64,000 nt of DNA from Thalassospiraceae bacterium LMO-SO8 (GCA_031655335.1 CP134226.1:620001-684000); one strand, 5' to 3'. Positions 25,423 to 34,620 are shown, counted from the first letter of the stretch. The notes: generated by a model not told the origin, from the letters alone. Translations and numbers: made by a program.

Positions 25423-26103
25423 TTAGCCGCCCTCGGCCCAGCGCCGCATCAGGCTGTTGAACACCCGTTGCGCGGTCAGGGCGGCCGGGCTGTTGGCCGC
25501 TGTCTGGTGCAGGTGATGGGCGACGCCGTTGGCTTCGGCCAGAATCTCGCGCCGCTCGGCGGAGGCGACCCGGCTTTGGATCCAGGTCACGGCGACCCGC
25601 CGCTCGCCCCTTGTCACGACCTCGACCCGGTGATGCCAGCCGGTCGGATAGACCACGGCGGCGCCCCGAGGCAGCTTGACCTTGACCTCGCCGCCGGGGG
25701 CCAGGATGACCAGCTCGCCGCCGTCGTAATCCTCGGGCGCATTCAGGAACAGCGTGCAGGATACGTCGGCGCGGATCGATTCCGGGTTGCCGATGAAGGG
25801 GTTGTCCGTGTGCAGGCCATACCCCGCGCCCACGCCGTAACGGGCGTAAAGCGGGCGCATGACCCGGTGCGGGAAGGTCCCGTTGCGGATCGGCGCAGAC
25901 TGCCCGACCGCGCCCATGACCAGGCGGTCGGCCGGCGCCAGGGCATCGCCGGCGGCGGCGCGGTCGGCCTGGCGGTTTCGCTTCACGGCCTTGATGTCGC
26001 CGCGCATTCCGTCCGCCCCGTCGATCCAGGGGACATCGTCGAGAATGGCGTCGATTTCGCCGAGCCCGCCGTCATCGAGCAGTTTTTCCACGTGGATGAT
26101 CAT
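25423..26103 (-). CDS. PKHD-type Fe(II)/2-oxoglutarate dioxygenase
   Basis: The 226-residue protein is the size of PKHD-type hydroxylases (PiuC/YbiX). The iron-binding triad is H98-x-D100 in YGLHTDN and H158 in PTGWHHRVEVV; R169 in the RGERRVAVTW strand fits the 2-oxoglutarate contact. The family occurs near siderophore and iron-uptake genes, though none is adjacent here. The start at 26103 fits the family N-terminus (MIIHVEKLL) and follows GGGGAG at about 12 bases; a longer frame to 26238 is low-complexity. The upstream 327 bases are AT-rich and hold no other gene on this strand. Substrate unknown. Confidence 0.88.
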   Translation of the reverse strand: MIIHVEKLLDDGGLGEIDAILDDVPWIDGADGMRGDIKAVKRNRQADRAAAGDALAPADRLVMGAVGQSAPIRNGTFPHRVMRPLYARYGVGAGYGLHTDNPFIGNPESIRADVSCTLFLNAPEDYDGGELVILAPGGEVKVKLPRGAAVVYPTGWHHRVEVVTRGERRVAVTWIQSRVASAERREILAEANGVAHHLHQTAANSPAALTAQRVFNSLMRRWAEGG

Positions 26104-26224
26104 CGTCTCGCCAACTCCCCTGCCCCCGCGCACCCCACGCCCACGGCAACGGACCGATGATAGCACGCGGGACAGCCGCAGTCGGCGGAAACCGCCCGCA
26201 GAGCAGCCCCCAGCCTTCCTTAAT

Positions 26225-26345
26225 TTTACATGATTCACTTAAACACATAATTTTATACACACTCATTAACGCTATTTTTATAATGAAATCAGCATTTAAG
26301 TTGCCGCGTAAAAAGAAAAGTGTAATATTAACAATACGCAATCCG
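26225..26345. promoter_or_regulatory. AT-rich intergenic region
   Basis: In the 327 bases between the PKHD dioxygenase (26103) and the small peptide gene (26431), bases 26225-26345 are strongly A/T-rich and are the likely promoter region for the downstream peptide transcript. No binding site could be defined and no further gene is seen. Confidence 0.4.
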
Positions 26346-26430
26346 GCACCCGCCGGTCGCCTGTCGAAGATCGGCCCGCCGGCCTTCACGCAAGGCGTTG
26401 ATTTACGGATTTCATAATGGGAGAGCAGTC

Positions 26431-26511
26431 ATGGGCAAAATCAATAAAGCGTTCCTGATCCTGCCGGTTGTCTTCGCGATTCTGATCGCGGTCGGCATTC
26501 TGACCAGCTAG
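26431..26511 (+). CDS. 26-residue membrane micropeptide
   Basis: The open frame encodes MGKINKAFLILPVVFAILIA followed by VGILTS. It has a positively charged start (K3, K6) and one hydrophobic segment of about 18 residues, the layout of a single-pass inner-membrane micropeptide. GGGAGAG lies about 5 bases before the ATG. A strong Rho-independent terminator (26541-26571) follows 29 bases after the stop, giving a compact independent transcript. An AT-rich region of about 200 bases lies upstream. No known family is recognised. The transcript could also function as a small RNA. Confidence 0.6.
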   Translation: MGKINKAFLILPVVFAILIAVGILTS

Positions 26512-26540
26512 GTCTTAATCGTCCCAAAGACTGGTGATCG

Positions 26541-26571
26541 AGCGCGGGTCTTACGGACCCGCGCTTTTTTT
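26541..26571 (+). terminator. Strong Rho-independent terminator
   Basis: AGCGCGGGTC (26541-26550) pairs perfectly with GACCCGCGCT (26556-26565) around TTACG and is followed by a run of T to 26571. It ends the micropeptide transcript. The gene to its right (26601) is on the minus strand. Confidence 0.9.
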
Positions 26572-26600
26572 GTCCGCGTCCCTGCCCCTTGGGACGTCCG

Positions 26601-28265
26601 TCAGTCGGAAAGCGACGCGGCCTGCTTGCGGGCCGCCTTAAGGGCCGATTTATCCGGCGCCGGCGCCCCGCGCTCGACGGCATGGATGAGGGTCGGGTGG
26701 GCCCGCTGAGCGCAATCTGTCCGTTCGCACAGCCGGCAAGTCACGCCGACGGGCAGGAAGGTCTCCGACCGCGTCAGGTCCAGGCCGCCCGAATAGACCA
26801 GCTCGCCCGCGTCCTCCAGCCGGCAGCCCAGCGCCAGCGCATAGCTGCCGTCGGGCGCATTGTACCCGGACCCGGGCCGGCGCTGACCGAAGGCGACGGA
26901 AAGATAGGCGCTGCCGTCGGCCAATTGCAGAACCTGAGCATCGACGGTGCCCGGCCGCCCACTGGCCGCATGCACGTTCCAGCGCGGGCAGATTCCCGCG
27001 AACCGGGGAATCGGCAGGCCCGAACCGGGCACCCGCCGGAACACGTTGCCCGCACTGTCGATGCGCAGGAAGTGGAAGCGCACGCCTTCCTCGCCCGGGC
27101 GACGCAGGGTCGCGAGACGCCGGCAGGCCTGTTCCAGGCTGACGCCGAAGGCCTGACTCAGGCGCTCCACGTCGTAGCGATAGGCGCGCGCGCGGTCGAG
27201 AAAGGCGCCATAGGGCATCAGCACCGCGGCGGCGAAATACCCCGCCAGATAGTCGCGGCATAAATCCTCGGACGCGGGGGACAATCCCGCTTCCTCGACC
27301 CAGGCGTCGATCAGGTCGGCGGCCGCGCGGCGGCCCGTCTCGCGGGCCAGATGGAAGCGCAGACTGGGCAGGGCCAAATCGTCGCGCACGACCAACCGCC
27401 CGCCGCCGCCCCCCGCCCCGGACTCCAGGCGCACCGCCGGGACCACGGCGCCCCCCCGGCCCGCATCCCCGATGCCCGTGGTTTCGACCTCGATCCCGAA
27501 ACGGTCCCGCAACACCTCGGACAGGCGCGAAAACAACCCCACGGTCTCCATCCCGATTTCGGCGCGCAGCGCCTCCGCCCGGCGGTCCAGATCGTCGAAG
27601 AAATTGTCGTTACGTTCGGTGAAGTCGCCGACCTCTTCCGTCGGCGTGCGGCTTTCAAGAAGGTTGTCGAGGTTCTCGCCGGTAATGAAGCGGAGCAATT
27701 CGTCGACCTGCAAAGTGAGTTTTTCCGTGCCGTCGACGACGATGCCGAGGAACTGTTGACGCTCGGCCGCGGCCAGATCGATGTTGTCGAGCAGGATTTC
27801 CGAGAAGCTGCGGACCGAGGTCAGCAGGGTCCGCACGGAATGGCTGGAGGCCACCAGATAGGGGCTGGAGGCCAGCTTGTCCGTCAGCGCCTCCACATCC
27901 TCGCGGCTGTTGCGGTAGGATCGATAGAGCCGCAGGAACGAACGGCAGATGTCGGGTACGGAGGTCACGAACTCGTCCAGCTCCGCCGCCGAGGGACGGG
28001 TGCCGCCGAACATGGGATCGGACAGGGCCTCTTCCAGGTCGCTTTTGATGCGCACCTCGTCGCCCGCGGAAAAGTCCCGCAGATCGACGCCGAGGGCTTC
28101 CGAAAGCTTGAGCAGCAGCGACACGGTCAAGGGCCGGTCGTTGTGCTCGATCATGTTCAGGTAACTGGGCGAGATGCCGAGAATTTCGGCGAGCTTAACC
28201 TGCGTCAGTCCACGGTCCTTGCGGAGCCGCCGAAGGCGCGCGCCCAACATTGGCGATCGCGGCAT
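26601..28265 (-). CDS. XRE/ImmA-type short-chain fatty-acyl regulator (ScfR/RamB-like)
   Basis: The 554-residue protein has an N-terminal XRE helix-turn-helix (about 8-62, LGARLRRLRKDRGLTQVKLAEILGISPSYLNMIE). A long helical region follows, then a domain resembling the inactive ImmA/IrrE (M78) fold and a C-terminal cysteine-bearing domain (CRLCERTDCAQR near the end). This architecture is that of the short-chain fatty-acyl-responsive regulators ScfR, RamB and PrpR-like proteins, which control acyl-CoA and glyoxylate or propionate metabolism. An inverted repeat (28277-28292) immediately before the start overlaps the ribosome binding region and could mediate autoregulation. It is monocistronic, with 223 non-coding bases to the next gene. 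Confidence 0.85.
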   Translation of the reverse strand: MPRSPMLGARLRRLRKDRGLTQVKLAEILGISPSYLNMIEHNDRPLTVSLLLKLSEALGVDLRDFSAGDEVRIKSDLEEALSDPMFGGTRPSAAELDEFVTSVPDICRSFLRLYRSYRNSREDVEALTDKLASSPYLVASSHSVRTLLTSVRSFSEILLDNIDLAAAERQQFLGIVVDGTEKLTLQVDELLRFITGENLDNLLESRTPTEEVGDFTERNDNFFDDLDRRAEALRAEIGMETVGLFSRLSEVLRDRFGIEVETTGIGDAGRGGAVVPAVRLESGAGGGGGRLVVRDDLALPSLRFHLARETGRRAAADLIDAWVEEAGLSPASEDLCRDYLAGYFAAAVLMPYGAFLDRARAYRYDVERLSQAFGVSLEQACRRLATLRRPGEEGVRFHFLRIDSAGNVFRRVPGSGLPIPRFAGICPRWNVHAASGRPGTVDAQVLQLADGSAYLSVAFGQRRPGSGYNAPDGSYALALGCRLEDAGELVYSGGLDLTRSETFLPVGVTCRLCERTDCAQRAHPTLIHAVERGAPAPDKSALKAARKQAASLSD

Positions 28266-28276
28266 AATATTCCCCC

Positions 28277-28292
28277 TCGTGGAAATCCACGA
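28277..28292 (-). promoter_or_regulatory. Inverted repeat at the start of the ScfR-like gene
   Basis: TCGTGG (28277-28282) and CCACGA (28287-28292) form a six-base inverted repeat with an AAAT spacer, 12-27 bases upstream of the start. It could be an operator or an RNA hairpin beside the GAGGGGGAA ribosome binding site. Confidence 0.4.
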
Positions 28293-28488
28293 AATAGTTG
28301 CCCTGTCCCGGGTCTAACGTTCCGCCCGGGTGTAGGTTTGGGGCATATTAACCGATGTTCACCTGTCTGTCTTCGGGATTTCAGCCGCCAAAATCAAGTA
28401 ATAATAAGAAGAACTGCGATATTTTGGTGAATTGTTCACGCACCCTGAACGGCGCGTTCCACAAGGGGGAAGAGACCCGCCGGTCCCG

Positions 28489-28926
28489 TTAGGCCGGCGG
28501 ATTCGGCGGATGTCCGAGCGCGTCGCTCAGTCCGGCCATGACCTTGTCCAACGCGCCGGCGAGATCGGTCAGCAGCGGCCCGATGTCCGGGCCTTCGGGG
28601 GCGGCCTTCAAGGCCGCTTCGAGGGCTTTCGCCGCCTCGAACACCTCCGTCGCACGGATGTTGCCGCTGACGCCCTTCAACGCATGGGCGTCGCCGATGG
28701 CGCGTTGAAAATTGCCCGCCGCCACGTCGGCCCCGATCTCCGCCGCCTTGCCCCCATAGGCGTCGAGAAACTTGCCCAGCAGCTTGTGGATCATGTCGTC
28801 GTTGCCGCGAACCATCTCACGGAACGCGCCCATATCGATCCCCGGCAGGGTATCGGGCAGGCGACGGGACGGCGCAGGCGCGGCAAGCCGACTGTCTTCG
28901 TTATCCGGTGGTGGCGTTTCTGTCAT
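28489..28926 (-). CDS. Histidine phosphotransfer (Hpt) domain protein
   Basis: The 145-residue protein has a proline-rich N-terminal tail followed by an Hpt four-helix domain. The phospho-accepting histidine is in the DAHALKGVSGNIRA motif, with the classic H-x-L-K-G-x-(S/A) form. It is encoded 37 bases after the symporter-kinase gene on the same strand. Because that kinase has no receiver or Hpt domain of its own, this protein and the response regulator encoded upstream (31982) could complete a phosphorelay. The start at 28926 is preferred; a longer frame to 29067 overlaps the kinase. Confidence 0.85.
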   Translation of the reverse strand: MTETPPPDNEDSRLAAPAPSRRLPDTLPGIDMGAFREMVRGNDDMIHKLLGKFLDAYGGKAAEIGADVAAGNFQRAIGDAHALKGVSGNIRATEVFEAAKALEAALKAAPEGPDIGPLLTDLAGALDKVMAGLSDALGHPPNPPA

Positions 28927-28963
28927 CGATGCCCTCGATAAATCATGGCGGCATGGACGCCGC

Positions 28964-31711
28964 TCAGCATGCCGCGTCCACGGCCGATGCCGGCAGCGTG
29001 AAACGGAATACGGAGCCCCGCCCCGGCGCCGGCTCGACCCATATCTTGCCGCCGAAACGCTCGACAATCTCGCGGCAAATGGCGAGTCCCAATCCCGTGC
29101 CCTTGGGCTTGTTGGTCAGGGTTTCGCCCGATCCGCCCTGCTGGAAACGTTCGAAAATGCGGTCCCGTTCGCCGGGCGCCACGCCGGGACCGTTGTCGAT
29201 CACGTCGACGGTGGCGTGGCCGGCGTCCGCCGTGGCGGTAATGCGGATATGCCCCTCGTTCGGATCGCAGAATTTCACGGCATTGGAAATCAGGTTGACC
29301 AGAACCTGGATCAGCCGGTCACGGTCGGCATGAACCCGGGGCAGACCACCGGGAAGGTCCAGGTCCAGGCGCACGCCCTCGGCCTGGACCAGAGGCGACG
29401 CCGCGGCCGCGGCCGCCTCGATGGTCGCCGCCAGGTCGAGCGGCGCCATCCGCCATTCCAAATTCCCCGCCTCCATCTTCGAAAGATCGAGAAGCTGGTC
29501 GATCAGGCGCGTCAGGCGCTGGGTTTCGGCGACGACGACGCTGTAGAAACGGTCGCGCTCCGCCCCGCGCAGAGCCGGGTTGTCGGACAGGATTTCTCCC
29601 GCCGCGCGAATCGATGTCAACGGCGTGCGGAACTCATGGCCCACGGTGGTGATGAAGTTGTCCTTCATGCGGTCCAGTTCCTTAAGCCGCTCGTTGGCCG
29701 CCCGCAGCTCGGCCGTGGTTTCCTCAAGCGCCTTGGATTTTTCCTCGAGCTCGTGGGAGTACTCGATGACCTGCGACGTTTCGTCGAGAATGCGCATCAG
29801 GTCCTCGGTGCTGACGACCTCACCCTTGGTCACGCTGGCCACCACGGCCTGGGCCGAGGCCGCGCCGATGACCCCCGCCAACTGCCGTTCGGCGAAAGAC
29901 ACCAGCGCCGGCGCCGCCTCCGCCCGGGGATCGAGGTTAAGGCCCTGGCGTTCGGCGAAGCCGGCGAGCGCCGCCCCCGCCCGATCGTTACCCAGAAAGC
30001 GCCGCAGCACGGCCTTCAGTTCGCCGACCGGGGCGGAACCACGCCACACGGTGACCGGCTTCGCCCCCGGGCTGTCCAACTTCTGCACGAACTCGCCGGC
30101 CTGCAACTGCTCCAAATCGCTGGCCCGGCTGAGCAGCGACACCCAGACGAAGCCGCCGATATTGACCAGCATCGACCAGAACAGGGAATGGGACAGATGG
30201 TCGATCCCGTCGAGCCCGAACAGGGCATAGGGCTTCAGGAACTCGATGCCGTAGGGGCCCAATTCGATCAGGCTCATGTCGACCCAGCCCGACCGCGCGA
30301 AGGACGGCAACACCAGGGTGTAGAACCACATGGCGGTGCCCAACAATAGGCCGGTCATGGCGCCGGCCCGCGTGCCGCCCTTCCAGAATATCCCGCCCAG
30401 CAGCGACGGCGCGAACTGCGCCGCCGCGGCGAAGGACACCAGGCCGATGGTGACCAGGGCGTAGGATTCCCCGATCAGCCGCATGTAGGTATAGGCGAGC
30501 AGCAGCACGAACAGGATCGCGCTGCGCCGGACGAACAAAAGGAAGGCCGACAGGTCGCCCGTGAACCGGGCCTGGAACCACCGCATGCGCAGCAGCACCG
30601 GCACCACAAGATCGTTGCACACCATGGTCGACAGCGCGATGGTCGCGACGATCAGCATGCCCGTGGCCGCCGACAGACCGCCGATATAGGCGAACAGAGC
30701 CATGCCCTCGTTCTGATTGGCCATGGCCACGGTCAAGACGAAGGTATCCGCGTCGACGCCGCCGTCGGGAAACTGCAACAGGCCGCCGATGGCGATGGGC
30801 AGCACGAACACGTTGATCAGGATCAGATAGAGCGGGAACAGCCAGGCCGCCTTGCGCACATGGTCCGGGTTGACGTTCTCGACCACGCCGACTTGGAATT
30901 GGCGCGGCAGGCAGACGATGGCGAACATGGACAGCACCAGCAGGGTCGACCATTGCGCATAGCCCCCGGCCCCGACCTGGTGGAACAGTTGGGAGATCTC
31001 GGGCACCGCGTTGCCTTTGGCGAACAGGTCGCCGAACCCGTCGAACACGCCGTAGGTGACGTAAAACCCGACGGCAAGGAACGCCAGCAGCTTGATGATC
31101 GATTCGAAGGCGACGGCGATCACCATGCCTTCGTGATGTTCCGAGGCGTCGATGTGGCGGGTGCCGAACAGGATCGCGAACAGGGCCATGATCAGGGCCA
31201 CGAAAAAGGCCGTGTCCTGGAACAGCGGCACGCGGCCCAGATGGCGCGGCATGACGATTTCCGGATACTGAATCAGCACGGTGAAACTGGTCGACACGGC
31301 CTTAAGCTGTAGCGCGATGTAGGGCAGGATGCCGAACACCACGATCACCGTGACGAGGCCGCCGAGATAGATGCTTTTGCCGTATCGCGAGGCGATGAAA
31401 TCGGCGATCGAGGTGATGCGGTTTTCCGCCGAGATGCGGACCATCTTTTCCAGCACGAAGGGCCACAGCACCAGCACCAGGGTCGGCCCCAGATAGATCG
31501 GCAGGAAATCCAGGCCCGAGGTCGCGGCCCGGCCGACACTGCCGTAGAAGGTCCAGCTCGTGCAATAGACCGCCATGGACAGCGCGTAGATATAGGGATT
31601 GTTGAGGATCGAGCGCCCGGCATCCGCCCGCTTGTCGCCCCAGAAGGCGATGGCGAACAGCAGGCCGAGATAGGCCACCGACGCGATGAAGATGACCCAG
31701 CCTTCGAGCAC
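28964..31711 (-). CDS. Sodium:solute symporter / histidine kinase hybrid (CbrA-like)
   Basis: This large hybrid of about 915 residues fuses an SSF-family symporter (about 13 membrane segments, residues 1 to roughly 560) to a linker and a HisKA-ATPase module. The phosphorylatable histidine is H692 in VGHEFRTPLTS, with LVNLISNAVKF, DNGPGVA and GTGLGLAI in the ATPase domain. Such proteins, as in CbrA, couple nutrient transport to gene control. I prefer the GTG at 31711, directly after the stop of the preceding small gene, because the family N-terminus (WVIFIASVAYLGLLF) starts here; a TTG at 31753 would add 14 residues. It is the third gene of a response regulator, small protein, kinase and Hpt operon. 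The solute is unknown. Confidence 0.88.
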   Translation of the reverse strand: MLEGWVIFIASVAYLGLLFAIAFWGDKRADAGRSILNNPYIYALSMAVYCTSWTFYGSVGRAATSGLDFLPIYLGPTLVLVLWPFVLEKMVRISAENRITSIADFIASRYGKSIYLGGLVTVIVVFGILPYIALQLKAVSTSFTVLIQYPEIVMPRHLGRVPLFQDTAFFVALIMALFAILFGTRHIDASEHHEGMVIAVAFESIIKLLAFLAVGFYVTYGVFDGFGDLFAKGNAVPEISQLFHQVGAGGYAQWSTLLVLSMFAIVCLPRQFQVGVVENVNPDHVRKAAWLFPLYLILINVFVLPIAIGGLLQFPDGGVDADTFVLTVAMANQNEGMALFAYIGGLSAATGMLIVATIALSTMVCNDLVVPVLLRMRWFQARFTGDLSAFLLFVRRSAILFVLLLAYTYMRLIGESYALVTIGLVSFAAAAQFAPSLLGGIFWKGGTRAGAMTGLLLGTAMWFYTLVLPSFARSGWVDMSLIELGPYGIEFLKPYALFGLDGIDHLSHSLFWSMLVNIGGFVWVSLLSRASDLEQLQAGEFVQKLDSPGAKPVTVWRGSAPVGELKAVLRRFLGNDRAGAALAGFAERQGLNLDPRAEAAPALVSFAERQLAGVIGAASAQAVVASVTKGEVVSTEDLMRILDETSQVIEYSHELEEKSKALEETTAELRAANERLKELDRMKDNFITTVGHEFRTPLTSIRAAGEILSDNPALRGAERDRFYSVVVAETQRLTRLIDQLLDLSKMEAGNLEWRMAPLDLAATIEAAAAAASPLVQAEGVRLDLDLPGGLPRVHADRDRLIQVLVNLISNAVKFCDPNEGHIRITATADAGHATVDVIDNGPGVAPGERDRIFERFQQGGSGETLTNKPKGTGLGLAICREIVERFGGKIWVEPAPGRGSVFRFTLPASAVDAAC

Positions 31712-31712
31712 C

Positions 31713-31982
31713 TCAGTCGTCCCGTGGGGCCGAGCGGTCGACGCGTTCGGCAATCAGGTAGATCGCGGCGACGACGCCGATCCAAACGGCGAACAGAACC
31801 ACAAAAATCCGCGGCAGCCCGAACAGGTCGGCCGCCCCTTCGCCGAGGGTCACCAGCGGCGGCAGAAACAGCAGCGTGGCGACCAAAAACAGCGACACGG
31901 AAAAAGCGCCGACCCGGCTTGTTCCCCGCTCCGGGGCACCCGCCCGGCGTGGCTCGGGATCGCGTGCCGGGCCGCCCGCCAT
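31713..31982 (-). CDS. Small two-pass membrane protein of the symporter-kinase operon
   Basis: The 89-residue protein has a charged N-terminus and two membrane segments (about 27-44 and 57-78). Its start overlaps the response regulator stop by one base (TGATG) and its stop precedes the kinase start by one base, so translation is coupled. The layout recalls the small subunit genes placed before many solute symporters (DUF4212-like), although I cannot assign a family from the sequence. It may assist the symporter domain of the hybrid kinase. Confidence 0.7.
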   Translation of the reverse strand: MAGGPARDPEPRRAGAPERGTSRVGAFSVSLFLVATLLFLPPLVTLGEGAADLFGLPRIFVVLFAVWIGVVAAIYLIAERVDRSAPRDD

Positions 31983-32359
31983 CAGTCCACGGCCAACCCA
32001 ACGGCGGCCTTGACCCTGGTGACCAGGTCGCGGGTGGAAAACGGTTTGGTGATGAAGTCGTCTGCCCCGGCGGACAGGCCCTTTTCGCGGTCCGCCTCGC
32101 GCCCCTTGGCCGTCAGCATGATGATGTGAACGTCGGACCAGGCGCTGTTGCCGCGTATTTCCTCGCACACGGAAAAGCCGTCCCGCTCCGGCAGCATGAC
32201 GTCCAACAGCACGACGTCCGGTTTGGCCGCGCGCATTTCGCCGAGCGCCGCATTCCCGTCGCCGACGACGCGCGTCGCGAACCCCGACTTTTCGAGCAGG
32301 AATTTCAGCGACAGGACAATGTTGTCGTCGTCTTCGACCACCAGAACGGAGTGATCCAT
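31982..32359 (-). CDS. Single-domain response regulator (CheY-like)
   Basis: The 125-residue receiver contains the acidic pair in VVEDDDN, the phospho-acceptor aspartate in VVLLDVMLP (D53), a conserved T in MLTAKG and the lysine in TKPF. No output domain is present. It heads the operon with the small membrane protein and the symporter-kinase, and probably receives phosphate from the kinase and passes it to the Hpt protein encoded at 28489. The ATG at 32359 follows GGGAGA. The divergent OPT transporter gene starts 175 bases to the right. Confidence 0.9.
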   Translation of the reverse strand: MDHSVLVVEDDDNIVLSLKFLLEKSGFATRVVGDGNAALGEMRAAKPDVVLLDVMLPERDGFSVCEEIRGNSAWSDVHIIMLTAKGREADREKGLSAGADDFITKPFSTRDLVTRVKAAVGLAVD

Positions 32360-32534
32360 GAACGTCTCCCATTATTTTCGGCGCGTGATCCGCGCACGCG
32401 TGCCGTCACCGGCTTTTGCCCGATTATACTCCGTAGATCCGCCGCCGCCGCAAGATTTCTGACACCATCCCGGCCAAGCCTGGTTTGACGCCCCGGTTTG
32501 ACAGACGGAACCCCGTCTGCAAAGCCTGGACGGC

Positions 32535-34244
32535 ATGAAACAGGAAAGTCCCGTCGAGTTCACCCGCCGCGCGGTTCTGACCGGCATGCTTCTGGGCGCG
32601 GCCCTGACCCCCTGCAACGTCTATTCAGGGCTCAAGATCGGCTGGTCCTTCAACATGTCGATCGCCGCCGGGCTGCTGGCCGTGGGGGCCTGGCGCCTGG
32701 CCGAACGCGGCCTCGGCACGGCGCCTTTGGGCCTCAGGGAAAACAACATCAACCAGACGGCGGCCTCGGCCTCGGCCTCCATCGTGTCGGGCGGGCTGGT
32801 CGCGCCGATTCCGGCCCTGACGCTGCTGACCGGGCAGACCCTGCAATGGCCCGTGCTGGCGTTCTGGGTGTTCTGTGTGTCGATCCTGGGCGTGGTTGTC
32901 GCCGCCGGCCTGCGCCGCCAGATGATCGAGCACGAGAACCTCGCCTTTCCCGCCGGTCTGGCGACGGCGGAAACCCTGAAACGTATTCACGGCAAGGGCC
33001 GCGAACAGACGGCCCGCCTGCACGCCCTGCTGGCGGCGGCCGGGGTCTCGGCGGCGGTCAAACTGGCCGTCGATCTGGCGGCGGCGGTGCCACGTCTGGC
33101 CCTGCCGGGATCACTTGCCGGGGGCGTGACCTTCAAGAACCTGGGCATGTCCTTCGACCCGTCGCTGCTGATGATCGGCTTCGGGGCGCTGATCGGCCCG
33201 CGCGCGGGGCTGTCGTTGCTGCTCGGCGCGGGCGCATCCTGGGGCGTGCTCGCCCCCTGGGTGCTGGACCGGGGGTGGGCCCAGGCGGGCGCACCCGGCA
33301 CGGTCTGGTTTTCCGAACTGGTCGCCTGGTTGTTGTGGCCGGGGGTGACCCTGACGGTCACGGCGGCCCTGACGTCCTTCGCGATTTCGGTCCTGCGCAT
33401 CCGCCGGCGGCTGATCGGCGCGGATCGGCGGATGGGACGCGGCTACGCCCTGGCGCTGGCCGGGGTGACGGCGTTGATCTGCATCGCCGGATGGGCCCTG
33501 TTCGGCCTGCCGGTCTGGGTGTCGGTGCTGGCCGTGGCGCTCAGCTATGTCCTCGCCGTGATCGCCGCCCGGGTGTCGGGGGAAACGGGGGTCACGCCTG
33601 TGGGTGCCTTGGGCAAGGTGACGCAATTGACCTACGGCGCCGTCACGCCCGGCGACATGGCGGCCAACCTGATGACCGCCAACATCACCGGCGGCGCCGC
33701 CGGGCAATGCGCCGACATGATGCACGATCTGAAGACCGGATCCCTGGTCGGCGCGACGCCGCGGTTGCAGATCTATGCGCAGGCGCTGGGCGTGCTGACC
33801 GGATCGCTGGCCGGGGCGGCGGTCTATCTCGCCCTGATCCCCGACCCCGCCGCCATGCTGATGACGCCCGACTGGCCGGCCCCCGCCGTGGCGACCTGGA
33901 AGGCCGTGGCCGAGGTGATGTCGGCGGGCCTGAGTGCTATTCCCGAGGGGGCGGCGCCCGCCATGGCCGTGGCGGCGGTGCTGGGCGTGATCCTGGGCGC
34001 GGCCGACCGCTTGGCACCCGAGCGCGTCTCCCGCTTTCTGCCCAGCGCCCCCGCCGCCGGAGTCGCCTTCGTCATTCCCGCGTGGAATTCGATCTCGCTG
34101 TGCCTGGGCGCGGTCATCGCGGCCGGGGCCGCGCGCCTCAATCCCGAATGGACGGAACGCAACGGCACGGCCGTCGCCGCCGGTCTGGTCGCCGGAGAAA
34201 GCCTGATCGGCGTCGCCCTGGCGCTCGCCCGCATGGCGGGCTGA
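32535..34244 (+). CDS. OPT-family oligopeptide/metal-chelate transporter
   Basis: The 569-residue membrane protein has about 14-16 predicted membrane segments. The family signatures include PCNVYSGLKIGWSFNMS near the start, NNINQTAASASASI, a NLAFPAGLATAETL segment and NLMTANITGGAAGQCADMMHDLKTG. OPT transporters import oligopeptides or metal chelates such as iron-siderophore type compounds with protons. The neighbouring divergent phosphorelay operon might control it (inference from position). The ATG at 32535 has no strong ribosome binding site. Confidence 0.88.
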   Translation: MKQESPVEFTRRAVLTGMLLGAALTPCNVYSGLKIGWSFNMSIAAGLLAVGAWRLAERGLGTAPLGLRENNINQTAASASASIVSGGLVAPIPALTLLTGQTLQWPVLAFWVFCVSILGVVVAAGLRRQMIEHENLAFPAGLATAETLKRIHGKGREQTARLHALLAAAGVSAAVKLAVDLAAAVPRLALPGSLAGGVTFKNLGMSFDPSLLMIGFGALIGPRAGLSLLLGAGASWGVLAPWVLDRGWAQAGAPGTVWFSELVAWLLWPGVTLTVTAALTSFAISVLRIRRRLIGADRRMGRGYALALAGVTALICIAGWALFGLPVWVSVLAVALSYVLAVIAARVSGETGVTPVGALGKVTQLTYGAVTPGDMAANLMTANITGGAAGQCADMMHDLKTGSLVGATPRLQIYAQALGVLTGSLAGAAVYLALIPDPAAMLMTPDWPAPAVATWKAVAEVMSAGLSAIPEGAAPAMAVAAVLGVILGAADRLAPERVSRFLPSAPAAGVAFVIPAWNSISLCLGAVIAAGAARLNPEWTERNGTAVAAGLVAGESLIGVALALARMAG

Positions 34245-34252
34245 TTAACGCC

Positions 34253-34513
34253 TCAGTGCAGGCGCATCATCCCGCCGACCAGACGGAATTCCGCCGGCTT
34301 GACCAGCGCCGCCGAGGCGACGCGCACGGAATGCAGGGGGCCCTCCAGATTGTTTTCCCAGAAGTCCAGGAACCGGCGCAGCACGGGAAAGTCCGGGGCG
34401 ATGTCCATATCCTGCCAAATGTAATCCTGAAGGAGGTGAAGGTGGTCCGGGCGCCGGTAGGTGATTTCGGCGGTGGTCAGGCGATAGCCTGAAAGCTGTA
34501 CTTCCAATGACAT
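34253..34513 (-). CDS. usg: Usg family protein
   Basis: The 86-residue protein agrees with the alphaproteobacterial Usg family over its whole length: MSLEVQLSGYRLTTAEITYR, PDHLHLLQDYIWQD, APDFPVLRRFLDFWENNLEG and VKPAEFRLV. Usg genes in Caulobacter and relatives neighbour trpF and encode a protein of unknown function; trp genes are not adjacent here. The start at 34513 is chosen for the family N-terminus; a longer frame to 34588 is unsupported. Confidence 0.85.
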   Translation of the reverse strand: MSLEVQLSGYRLTTAEITYRRPDHLHLLQDYIWQDMDIAPDFPVLRRFLDFWENNLEGPLHSVRVASAALVKPAEFRLVGGMMRLH

Positions 34514-34620
34514 GTGAGACCCTCCGTCTTGAGCGCGCGTCTTGCATGTCCTCCCTGGACGCCTGAATTGTCGCCCGAAATTTTCCAATGCGTCAATAAT
34601 TATTGCGTAAAAACAATGGA

